Shown: piece after piece, positions 1-12,500 of the stretch
Position numbering within the stretch: the first letter of the stretch is position 1
Layout: each line of letters starts with the position of its first letter
Assembly: GCA_000444245.1 (NCBI GenBank)
Contig: ATSW01009243.1
Location: 1 to 32,477 of the forward strand
Direction: 5' to 3'
Origin: Botryllus schlosseri
Taxonomy: Eukaryota > Chordata > Ascidiacea > Stolidobranchia > Styelidae
Length of the DNA: 32,477 nucleotides
Translations under genes and position numbers: made by a program
The notes under the pieces: model-generated
Database searches by the model: none
Seen by the model: the letters and a program-made list of their open reading frames with translations, nothing else
Told to the model about the DNA's origin: nothing

Positions 1-55
1 ATCGGTGCGGAGCTTGAAAAGGGGGCGATGAGTCGAAAAAGGTTGGGAACCACTG
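1..55. mobile_element. Right end of a hAT-type DNA transposon, cut by the window edge
   Basis: The sequence ends ...cgaaaaaggttgggaaccactg at 55; its reverse complement starts CAGTGGTTCCCAACCTTTTT, a typical hAT terminal repeat and a relative of the ends of the element at 1455-2282. The expected 8-base target copy would be ctaacccg at 56-63, with its partner outside the window. Only the last few dozen bases are seen, so size and coding content are unknown. Confidence 0.7.
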
Positions 56-99
56 CTAACCCGTTGGTTTTAAACTGTAAGGTATAGTTTTCAAATAAG

Positions 100-478
100 T
101 TTCCATCATTTTTAGTGAAGTGGGTGAAATTGTCATGGTGACCAGACGAAGTAGCTATGGTATCACTGGAACTGATGATTTTCGAAAAGTAGCCCTATTC
201 GCATTGCCATCAGTCCTTTGTATTTGTTGCTGGTGTATTTTTGAACTCAAAAGTAGCGATTGCAGATATACTATTGAAAGTGTATGAGACGGCTCAACCA
301 AATCTACTTTTTTGAAACTATTTACTTGAATATTTTAAGGCCTCTTACTTAATACTTCTTCTTGCAGTAGTTTTGACATGCTTTGGAAATAGCTACGTTT
401 ACGTCTACTTGTAATTGAGCATAAATTCACGGTATCATTTCGACTTCAGTAACAATGCTGACTCCTTTGACCAACTCT
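100..478 (+). repeat. Dispersed MITE-like repeat, copy 1, forward
   Basis: It shares the core ccaaatctacttttttgaaa, the later agttttgacatgctt, and a ...tttgaccaactct end with the copies at 14175 and 31089. The 5' limit is not clear. It is intronic, left of exon 46. Confidence 0.6.
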
Positions 479-565
479 AACCCATTCAACCACACGTGTA
501 GAGTACCTTTATTTGTTTATTTATTTAATTTATGCATGGAACATTTCCAAAAAACAAACACTCAC

Positions 566-3500
566 CATTTCCGGGCACGTTCTCTCGACTTGCGAAAACC
601 TCAAGACATTCCATGCACCGGCTAGAAACTGGCGTCTGTTCCACAGTCTGAAGTCACGCAGACATCCGATGAAGCCGTCTTTCTGCGCGATCGGTCTACA
701 AATAATAACGTCCGTCAGAATACTGCTTACTAGAATGATGGTTCGTAGATCTAGATGAAATTACTACAGTACCATACAAATACATTATACAACACCTGGA
801 ACAGGCACGCCAGACAGACAGGCAGTCTGAATACTAGATTAGTTCTGTAGACACCACCAATCAGGTCATACATGAACGCTCGCGATAACAGAACAGTTGA
901 AGGTTAGATTTAATTTGGGGCAACTATTTTACTAAAACGCTCATATCAAGTCATGAGGAACAGCCATCAAACAGAAAGGGCCGAGTTTTAGATAAATATC
1001 CAATGCCTAAAACTTGCATTACCGCAATGTTAGGTTAACACCACAAGCAAAATAACATCAACTTCGTATCAACGCCATATTTAGATGCCGGTTAGTCTTG
1101 TAAACAAGTAATAATTGTGAAGCAGCATTAACATGTGTAACTGACGCGGTATTATACTATAGCAGTTAGTTGACGGCAAATATAACTATTAAATAGCATG
1201 ATAATATCGTTAATTGTTATTCACCGGCCTAACGAACGCATACTCTCATACCTGATAGGGAAATGATAAACGGTCCTGTTCAAAAATTAGCTCGATCAGG
1301 CAAATCAGATTTCGTGAAAAACACTGAACATGCAAGGGAAATACTTCCGCTTATAAAACTATCGTATACCAGAGTTGTCATAGCTCGTCCTTACGCCGAT
1401 GTCTCTATGAAGTCCCGGGTGGGCAAAATTTGCTACTTTCGCTACAGCATAGATCAGTGGTTCTCAACCTTTTTGTCNTCGCGGACCCCTTCTGATCGTC
1501 AGGGACCCCCGCGGACCCCCTTAAGTTTTCGATCAAATTTAGCTCTGTTATCGTGCAACCATGATATGAATCGTGTAAAATTCACCTGTAGGATAGTGAT
1601 AAACAGCAACAAAATGACTAATGTTATAAATAATATCATACATTATGTAGAAATTGCATCTATTTTTATCATTTCCTAGCAAATTTTTCAAGAGTATTTA
1701 TTGAAATAAGTGGTCGTGTCTTGAAAACCTGTGCTTTTGATTTGATATAAACAAGTGCTGAAAATCGATTTCCGCGAAGATAGGTGGTGGCCAATGTAAT
1801 ATCAAGTCGTAACGCTTCCGACGGCACCGTAAGGCATCAAAATTGACAAACAGAATTTTGAATGAACTTCGAGCCTAGCCATGCCTATCTAGCTGCAGTG
1901 GTAGCGGTTATGTATACTACAGAAGAAAATAAATCAAAAATTTCCATTTCTTGCGACTGCTCACTAGTTTGCTGAGACTGACAACGTTTCAATATTTCGA
2001 AGTCACCCTGATTCTCCCTTATTTTTTCACAAACCCCGACAAAACATCTTCCATTAGCAATATATGTTTGTATCATTAGGTTGTTGTCAATTCATCAATT
2101 AAAATGAATTTTTATAGTAGGATATTTAATTTCCGACGGCCCTTTTTGTAATATGAGTCGTGAAGTTTTGCCAGTTATGAAGCGAATCTGTCTCGTGATT
2201 TGCCTACTTGAAAAATACAAATTAGGCTATCGATCAATTTTCAAATTTCGAGGTCTCGCGGACCCCCGGTTGAGAACCGCTGGCATAGATAAACCTACCT
2301 TTTAACATTACGTTCATGATCGTAATTTAACAGCAATAGACTCAGCATATGGAAGGAATCTAATAATTACGAAGCATATCAATAAATCACAACGACGACA
2401 TTAATATATAAAGAATCACAAGCTCTATCGACAATCCAATGGTACATATGAACCATCAGCAAATCTGATATCTCAGGGAAAAGGAGTCTAGGGTGCAGTT
2501 TCTGCCACGATAAATGTAATACTTACGCAAGAATGCGATCGCTCGGACATCCTCCAACGCAAACCAGATCGTCATTCGACATGTTCAGGTGGCCGTCACT
2601 TCCGGTGATTATGGTTTCGTAGTGTTCCACCCGACTAATCTTGTCTCTCATGCTGATTCTCACTGTGACGAAATGCTATCAACTTCAACACGTTCCTAGA
2701 CGGTGTATGGTTCGCACATAATGTCTTAGGTGCATAACTGAACGCAATATTTTGTGCTATGGGCCCAAGTCCTATCCCGTATGGTAGTTCTCACCGTAAC
2801 GAAACGTGGTCAACTTCATTGTGTGTCTAGACATTATATAAGTATCACATTACATACGAGGTGTATATCTAGATCTAGACACAATGTTGTTTGCAATAAG
2901 CGCCAATCCTATTTATCCAGTACATGCCGAAACTTCATTACACTTATGATAGGCATATGCTTAGCACATAAAATACGACTCGCAAATCTTCAGACCATGT
3001 TGTGCTGTGCCAAGAAAACTAGTTTCGGATGACGAATGTGTGAAAGAAAACAAGCAACTGACCTCTTCCCAAGAAGCGACTAAATCGCAGGCCGAACCAC
3101 TCTCCGTCGTTGTATTTCTTCTCGCTACGCACCGTGTTTACTCCGGTGCCGAGGTCGATGCGTGCTACCACCCGACCGTCCACTAGCTCGATGAGAAGGA
3201 AATCGGCCTGAAAAGTAAAACCCGGTTCACGATGACAAATTCGCAATGCAAATTTATTGCCTTGGAATCCTCGTATCAATAGGCCAGTAGCCTACAATGG
3301 ATTTGGGTATTCACTGCAAGGGATTACGTTTGAGGTTGCATCTCTATTCTCCATTGCTTGCCAGTTCCAGAGATATGTAAAAACTCACTGATATTGAAGA
3401 GCCCATATAGACGAGGATGCCGTCCGCATTGACCGTTCTGATCGTCAAATCAACGATGTTGACATTGGTAGCAAACATTCTCGGGTACAATTGAATCAGC

Positions 3501-3575
3501 GAGTAGCTTTTTCCGTTAAATCCATACACGCGATTTGAAGATTCTTCAACAGGCCTGCGCGATTGTACGGTGAAA
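566..3575 (-). CDS. LAMA: Laminin alpha exons 43-46: LG2 domain (last exons in window)
   Basis: Exons 3389-3575, 3063-3207, 2527-2662 and 566-695. They contain [75 protein letters not shown] and the closing [18 protein letters not shown] ... ERTCPEM, the full order of an LG domain. Exon 46 ends in phase 0 (ATG|gtgagt), so LG3 should follow to the left of the window. I see no further coding sequence at 1-565. The intron between exons 45 and 46 (696-2526) carries an 828-base hAT element. Confidence 0.93.
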
Positions 3576-6500
3576 CTAAGGAAAGTGACGGAAATTCAAT
3601 GCGAAGTAACCACTCACGGAGAGCTGCAACTCGCGCAATGCGTACGATCGCTGATTTCGCGGAAATTCCATAAACCGATCGACTTGCGTTGAAGAGAGGA
3701 ATACCCGAAGCAACCAGTGTAGGAATGTACCGGTATATCTTTTGGAAGCTACACGAAAAGTGGTCGTATGATAATGATATGGATGAAAACAGAGCTTCAA
3801 TAGTTTGTATCTCATAACACATACAGCGATGTCACTTATATGTGATATGGATACTATGTGGATCGTGCATGGTCATGATCTTCCTGAGCAATATAATCAA
3901 TGGCGGTATCTTTTGAAGACACTCATACATCTAAACACGTGACTTGTTCACGGCCACTCCTCCATAAGCATTTGGGTCTCGCTTGTAGCATAAGAAATCG
4001 ATTGTTTAGTCTTTATGTATGTTGTGCTAGCAATAACGATCAGATTCTATTTACAATTACAAATGCAAATAGCAACTAGGTTGTAAGTGGGGTAACAATT
4101 GTTATTATTGCGTGTAACAATTTTATGAGGCTTTTCCTAGCCATGCTAGGAATAGTTCTTCCTCATATTGCATTGAGGCAATTATAGATGATATTACCTT
4201 CATCTCATCGGGAACACCCCCGACATACATCATATCCGATTCGTTAATATTCAAGACCACCGCGTCACCAGCACTTCTTCCAATTGCAGACCGGACCGTC
4301 GCTGATTTGTTTGACATCGCAAAAACGGTGGCGTTCAATTCTTGATCTTTCCTAAAAATAACGAGGAAAACCGTGACATTTAGCAAATGGTGTTCCGTTT
4401 ACGTGACGAGATATGAATAATAGGTAAGATAATCTTCAATACAAATGGGTTCGCCTCCGTACCTCACGATTTCAATCTGAAACCAGTCTTCGCTTTTCGT
4501 ATCATTCTTCACCGCATAGACGGGATTGACTAGGTTTCCCTGGCCGGAGCCAAGGTCCCACGAGACGTGTACCAGTCCATTTTGCGAATAGACCAATATG
4601 TAATCTCCCTGCTTAAATAAATCATGGTACTGATGCAAAAAATAAAAGTACGACAGGACGCGCTACCTGACGCATGTGGCCTGCGTAGAAAAGCATGTTG
4701 TCCCTGGTTTCTGGCATCACTCGAAGGACAATTTCTGTAATCCTGCTCGGCTTCAATTTAGGCGCATACTTCATCACGCATTCGCCTTGGGATTTCACAG
4801 ACGCGGCTTGAATCTGAAGTAAAACGAATATTCACAACTTGTAACGAAACGGACTTATAAGCCACGAAGTATAAGCGTACATATCCAGCTTTCATACGCG
4901 ATTCTTCAATCTGTCGACGGAGCTCCGTTATTTTTCCTCGCACGTGATCGCTCAGCACTTTCACATTCATTTGCTTCTTTTTTGCTTCAGCGACTTCAGT
5001 TGCAGTAAGGTTCAGAGTATCAGGGGATGATTTAACTGCAAAAAACGTCGAATTAATCAATTGCAATAAAGGAGAGATCAGAAGGCATTCGAGAGATATT
5101 CAAATGATTGCGAGAAAATCACCGTGAAATAATGAAAAAGGATGCTGCTACGGTATCGAGACAATAATACGCATTGGAAGAGGATTACGAGAGTTTATAC
5201 GCACTTTTAGAAGAAATGTCACCAACAATATTCTCATATTGATTAGCGGTGTTCAAATCATCCTGCAGATAGGACACTGTGCTTTCCTTTTGCCTAACGC
5301 CTTCGAGTACTTGTTCTGTAATTCTGTTCGCGTCTTTTCCAATGGTATGGGCCGTGTCGATTTCGCTTTGATCCACATCTAAAATGAATAAGAATGTACA
5401 AATAAACTATCCTATCAATACCAATGACGCATTCGATCGCATAATTATATAACACGGTGTAGACATTGGCGTAGCAAAAGTGAAGCAACCTGTAACTTGT
5501 AGGTTGTTTCATCATTCTGATATCACGATCTAACATAATTCTTTTTCTGCTAAATTGTTGTTGCTTTGCCCGGTCAATTTCGCCCGAGTGTGATAGCCTT
5601 ATTTCTTACTTTCGCCTATATTTTCCAATCGATTCCTGATGTTGGACACCATTCCGCGAAGTTGGTCAACGGTATCGTTTTTACTTGTGGCTCGGCTCTT
5701 CAAGATTTGTATCTGTCGTTTTTTCTCTAAAATAAGAAAGCATGGTTAGTTTTTTAAACGCAATCTCAGATGTGCACAAACCTTGCATAGTTTTCCGGGT
5801 ACGTTTAGCCACTGCCTGAATTTCTGAGTATTCACGCAGGTCAAGTTCCTGACAATGCAAGGAAAAGATAGTGAAATACTGCTTATGTACCTAGGAAACC
5901 GTGGATATGATTTCTCGAAATACACTAGATCCGCATCAAGTTGTCCTGTTTATCAGCTACTTCAGTTATAGCAAATATAACTTGCTATTGTTGGTGTTTT
6001 AGTATTCACAGTGTGTTGATATCTATTGTTATAAGTATTGTAAAGTAGACCACTTTCACTTACTGGAAGGGGGGCGCTTGCAAGTAGCTGTAGAGCCGCA
6101 TCCGATTCAAGTTCAGCAGAAGTAACAATGCCGTCAATTTTCTCGTAGCGCGTTGCCGCCTCTCTTACGTCACGGGTCATTCTTCGTATAATATCGGCGT
6201 TCCTGATCAACGACAATTTTGCGAGTTACGTCGACCTCATACGCTTCAGCTATAAACAGGCCGGGATTTATGAAGCAAGCGCAAACTCACTGTTGGGCGT
6301 ATTCAGATTCGATTTCGAACTGGTGTGTTGTGTTTTGAGCTGTTCGCGTGAGGTCTCCGAACATGATCAACTGCATTTGCGCCACGGCCTTCTTGTCGGA
6401 CTCGCGTTTTAGCTCCTCCAGAGTTACTTTCAGCGCGGCACTTTGCTCTTGAATTTCCTATCGGAAATAATTGGGCCAGTCATGAGTTTACAATATGATG

Positions 6501-9500
6501 AATCTCTATTAGTACCGGCGTAGCGAATTTTCCTCGAATTTGGAATGGTAGACAATGCTCACTAGACAGTTGTAACTTCAGTCAACGACAAGTTTCTTCT
6601 ACATTTGTTCAAATCGGAAATAAATCCGAGAAGGATGAGTCGTAAATATGTCCGGGTTTGGATATCCCGAATAGAAAACTTGGGGGTAATCAAACAGATG
6701 TCTATAGCAATGTTGTGTGATAAACGCAAACACGTTTCGATGAAAAAATAACCACATAATTTAGTACCTGAAGTCTCAATCCCCATACACTAGAGGCGAA
6801 CATTGCGTGTTTCGACGATCAGGAACTCAGGTATACTGCGCTTTCTAGTATAGGATATGGCTTTCACTTCCATTACAACCAGTGAAACTTAGCGAAATAC
6901 GCCGATGCATATATATATCCCACAGTGGATGTGGGTTTTGTTACAGCGTGACACCGCAAGAAGGCTCACGCAAACAGGACTGGATAAACCCGTGCGATAT
7001 ATCTCTATACGAATTGATTCGTGACCCGTTTTTACCCATTAGAAAGCAAAATTCTGTACAGGAAATAACCGTTGGTCTGATTTGCACAATACGATGTAGT
7101 GATATATGATTAATATACCTACTTTCCGCCCGTGGATTTACGGTGTATCCATCTTCATTACCAGTCAGTCTCATTTATCCTACATGCCTAATATACTTCG
7201 CAACTCCGACTTACCGATATCATGGTCCTCGTTCGTCTCATGGCATTCTGGGTCTCATCCACGGCTGCCACGCTCCGGTTCTTCATGTTGACCACGATAG
7301 AAATATTATTTCCCAGGCTATCGATTTCGGCCTACAAAGTTATAGATATAAAGGAAGGGAATCTTAAATTAAAAAGTCACACTTACCGATAACTGTCTGA
7401 TGGTTTCGCCGTTCATGTCATTCAAGCTCTCGGTGTGTTCGACCAGCTGAGTTGCGATTCTTATTTTCCCTCTCAAATCCGCGAGTTTGCTCTTCACGAT
7501 TTGCGTCGTGTTCGAGAGAATAGGAAAACTGTCGCTGCGTCGCCTCTCTACTTTTTCAAGGAAGTCGCGCGTGACGCGCTCCAGAAACTTGCGGGACAGC
7601 CTAAACCGAGAGGATTCAATGCAACGGATTTCATTGAAAGGCGTGAACCGATAAATTTCCAACAGTGTGCAGGCCTATGCATTGCGTTGTTATTGCAAAG
7701 TAGGTCTATTATAGCCCAACAGGAGATATGATCATGATCAGCAAGAGTATGTAACGTAACTCCTCGAGGATTTCTACTTCTATTAGGTAGTTTCGGTATG
7801 TCTTGGAAACTGATACTTCTTCGAGCAATTCTAAAGAAATTTAGGTTACTTCTACGCTAGTTGCAACGCTGACAATTTTAACCACCTCTGGCCGACAGTC
7901 TCTGCCGACTCTACATCAATGTAACTAGCCAATATAGTGTTTTGCACATACTTCAGCTCTCTTTTGGCATTCGCAGCATATAGCGACAGCTTCCTGCTCT
8001 TCATCAAGGACACCATGCTAACCATTCGTGAAGTCACTTCCATGTCGTCGAAGTCGATTTCTTCTCCCATGCGGTCCACCAGACTTTGCATATTCGAGGA
8101 CACTGCCTCGCTTTCATTCAACGCTCTGTCGAAGACTTTTACCTTTTTCACAAGGCTTTTTTGCCTGGTGGCACGTTCTCGAAAAGTTCCAATTCCTTCC
8201 AGGTAGCAAGCGTAAGACTGCAAATTCAATGCACAATAATTCGAGATCTGTATATGCATGATAAATATCTAGTATAAATCATGTTACCTTGGCTACGGAT
8301 TCATCGATGATCGCTGCGATGGGTCTCATTTTATCGTAGGCTGCGTCGACAGAGGTCATGCTGTCGACATGACGTGTCATTGCTTTATCGACATCCATCT
8401 GTGATTTGGTAAAAGTAACATATACACCTCTTGATCAAGTATAGGCGATCAAAAGTGTATCAACATTTTGAATTAAAGATCAAAAGATGTAGATTAGACT
8501 GGACTGTATCAAGACTACGGGATTACGATCTGCATTCGGGAGGACATTGAAAATATTTTGTTCGAACAACTGTCAAAACAATAATTCATACTAATTTCAG
8601 GTTTATGTGGTCAAATATGAATAGATTGAATATACAGTAGGGCCTACAATCTACATGTTACCGTCCGTAGGTTGACCAAGACCACGGAACTAGGAATCGA
8701 GAGATGTGTATAAAGAACGGAGAAACGAGAGAACCTTCGGACGTTTCTAGTTCTCTCACCTGCAAGTCAGAAGATTCATTCCCAACACGCATCAGTTTGC
8801 TCCACGGCGGCGGAAGCATATTTTCAAACTTGACTGATCTGACCTCTTCCGTAATATTCTCAACGTCATTGAGGAGATCACCAACGCATCCTTGGTCACA
8901 CTCTGTACAAATTAACTCAAACATTATACGGTTTCAAAGTAAGGAGACAGGACGCTTCCCATACTTATACATCCATCCTCTGTGATAGCATGTTTCGGAC
9001 GACATCGATCGCATATTTTCCCAGTCACTCCAGACACGCAGTTACACTGACCCGTCGAACTGTCACAGATTTGATCACGTGATCCCGACGGATTACACCC
9101 ACATTTTTTACATCGATTACCCGGCACGTTTGGACTCCCGTAGTAACCAGGTGAGCATCTATTCACAACCGAAGAAAAGGCGTTAGCTCGCAGTTTAACA
9201 TTATGATTCAGGACATACCTATCACAATGTGGTCCTTCGTATCCCGGAAAGCAGTTATCACACACGTAGGTCGCGCCCGACCCGATTGGACGACAAGTCC
9301 TACTGTAGCTATTCCCGGCAGATTGCAGGGGACATGCGCATTTCTCGCATACCGGACCGTGGCTGGTAGACCTCATATAATATCCACTTTTGCAGCGGTC
9401 GCATCGGTCCCCTTCGAAATGATCGCGACAATTCTGTGGAAGCGAAAGGACGAGTGAAAATACTACAGACATACAACCGATATTTACACTCAACGCACCA

Positions 9501-12500
9501 AGCATTTTCCTGAATCGGCATCGCAGGTATCACTTTTCCCGTTGCATGCGCAAGGTCGACATTCACCGAGGTATTTTCCGGTTTGGATACGCGTGTATCC
9601 TCTGTCGCAGATCTGTATATCACATGCCGATATGCATTGAACTGAATTTTGAATAGAGCAGCGTGATAGCAATCAATATCCCTCCAAGAGATTTATTGAA
9701 CAATTGACCGTGTACCATGAAGTGAATGCGCTAAATTCGATTTCTGCTGTGTTGCAAACTTGTATTCATGTCAAGTCAGATGTGTTTTCATGACAAAATA
9801 TCCAGAATACGGGCAGTCGTGCGCGCAATATACCTGACACGACAGTCCTGTGTATCCTGGCGGGCATGAACATTCCTCGACTCCGTATGCCGTCGGTCCG
9901 TTCGATGAGGTCGAGGCGTCTCCACGCCCGTCACCGGAGCCTTCCATAGCAATGTCCAAAGTCACATCACTTAGTCTAAATATATAAATCGCTATAGAAT
10001 ATCACAGGGTAAAGTAACAGGTAACTCGGTAATCTTACCGTGACTGGACGATCATATTGCCATAGGTAGCCTTTATCATAAGATAATCGATGTCATCAAT
10101 AGTCATCATAAAGTCTGCTCTCTGTACCGGTCGGTTGCTATCCACGTAGGTCCATCCACTCTGTACAGAATGGTACATCGTAAGAAAAACGAGAGAGGAA
10201 TGAATATATTGACATGTTTCTCCGCCGAGTCGAAGGATACAACATTTTAAAACGACAGAAATTAAAAATAGTGAATTCAAAACGAGAGAATCCAAAAATA
10301 GATTCAATTTTTCATCTCTATATTATGCCATGGATCCTACTCCCATAGTATGTATTATCGAAAAGACACTGGAAAGGCCATCGGGAGATATTTCGGAGTG
10401 CAGTTGAATATATCGGCTGAGAAGCTAGTGATCAACTATAACACACGCACCTCTCTCATGGATACAGAAAACGCTGTGATCTGTCCAATTTCTGGTTCCG
10501 GTAAATGATACCCTATGGCCGAGCTGCTATGTTTTCCTCGCATGACCACAGATGGTGATCCAGCGTACGGAGAAGTGCCAAGCTTTGCGATGAAATACAC
10601 GGAGAATGAGAGCTTTCCTCCGTACGAGAGCAACTACAACAAAAGAGTATAACGGCATATGCGAGCTGCATGCAAGACAAAAGAATAAATTGCAAAAAAC
10701 TAATTCATTAAATACAAATGAAGGTGACAAAGCCTGTCGGTTTACCTTGTTCCCGTTAAACTGCGGAGGTAATCGCCAGTAATAGAGTGTGTATCCAAGG
10801 CTCCGTTTGACGACTGTAGGATCCATAGACGCCGACGAAGCCGACATCAACACTCCATTGGTTGTTGATCTCGTGTTAAACCGATTTGCTAGCGCAACGC
10901 GAGTTAGTGCAGACAGCGAAACCTGCAAAAGCAATGAAATGAATCACATTGATACAGCGCAGCGACCTCCTTGACAATATGGGTACAAATACGCTACCGG
11001 ATCATAAGCAACCCCGCTAAGGTGACAGGTCGTCGTTGCATTCAATTATAGTTCGGGAAAAAGGAATTTCCCCATGGTCTTATACGACACCCTCGACACA
11101 AACAAATATAGTAGAATACGTGCATAATTCTACGGCAATATATGTTTGTCCATACCACACCAAGGCCACCCAGTAGAGCAATCGTTCGGCATGCAACACC
11201 ATTATAAATTACAAGACATTATATATTCATATTTAGACAGAATTTCCAAGTTTTGGTACATAAACGATGGATATAGCTGTGGTGGTTTGAATCCAATTTT
11301 GTATTATCCGGAACAAAGAATTCGTTGATACTTATATTGAAGATGATAGTGTCATAGAGTGTTGTGTAGAACATCCGAAGTTCGGCTCAATACAGTCTGT
11401 AATAACTGCAACAAAAGTCTAACCCGGCTCTGTGTGCAACCTGCATCTGAGCCCTACTCTATTCATCAGTGATCCATGCATATACGTGTAATGATAAAAT
11501 ACAGCCATGCTTTTATTCAAAGCATAGTGTACGTTGAAGAGCAATTTACGGGCCTAATTCCTCACCACGATTTCCATTGGATCTGACATAACAATCTATA
11601 ACACGGAGGAAACAAAGAATGAATGAACGCAGCCACGGATAACCTGGTGATGTCAAACGGAATGCACAAAAACATAAAAATGCAGAGTAAATCATGTAGG
11701 TTATATTCCAGTGGAACGTCCTGGCGTATTAGCGTATATCAGGGCTTAATCAGAATATCAATATCAGTCAAAGTGTCTATACGGAGACGTATCGTGTCAG
11801 TCGACGGCAGTTAATTATTTCTACAAAAGATATTTACGACACAGTATTTGAACCCAAATATATAAGAATACGGGAGTAACCTATAGATATTATACCACCA
11901 TACGCATTACGGCGTAATGAAAAAGTGGTAAAGAGTGGTATGTACATGTATTACAAATGTAGTTGAGGATATTACTTCGACTGAAAATATGAACTTTTTC
12001 CGAAATCACGCACCAAATATATAATTTGCGCGTACAACGATTCAGCGTAATGTGATCGGCTGATTAATACTACATTGAAATTTGGTGCACGTCCACAGTA
12101 GGGGTAAGACTCGATTTTGACACCACCTTGAAACCGATATGATCATAGTTTTGAAAAATATTGATGGTCGTCACGCAATGTCGATAAGCATTAACAACGG
12201 AATACCGATGACTATTTTAAACTGTTTGTCGAGCAAAACATAAAGCAGCAGCTGGGCTTACCGGCGCGTCAAATAACACAGGGTAACACCGCGGGTATTT
12301 TACCATATTAGGCAAAAGAAACGCGGAAACCAGAATAAGTCTTAAATAACAGAATAGAATAGCATGCCAATCGCAGTTCGGCATCGGATAAAACAAGCCC
12401 GACGGCAGACGACGCTGTTATGACGTTTCGCGACTTCGCCAGTCGCATTACTACGACAAAAGTCATAGCTATTCACTTTCCCATGACGACACGTCTTCGC

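Noticed and set aside
1263-1679. 138-codon plus-strand frame crossing the left end of the hAT element
   Set aside because: It runs from intron into transposon end across an N and has no domain; chance frame.
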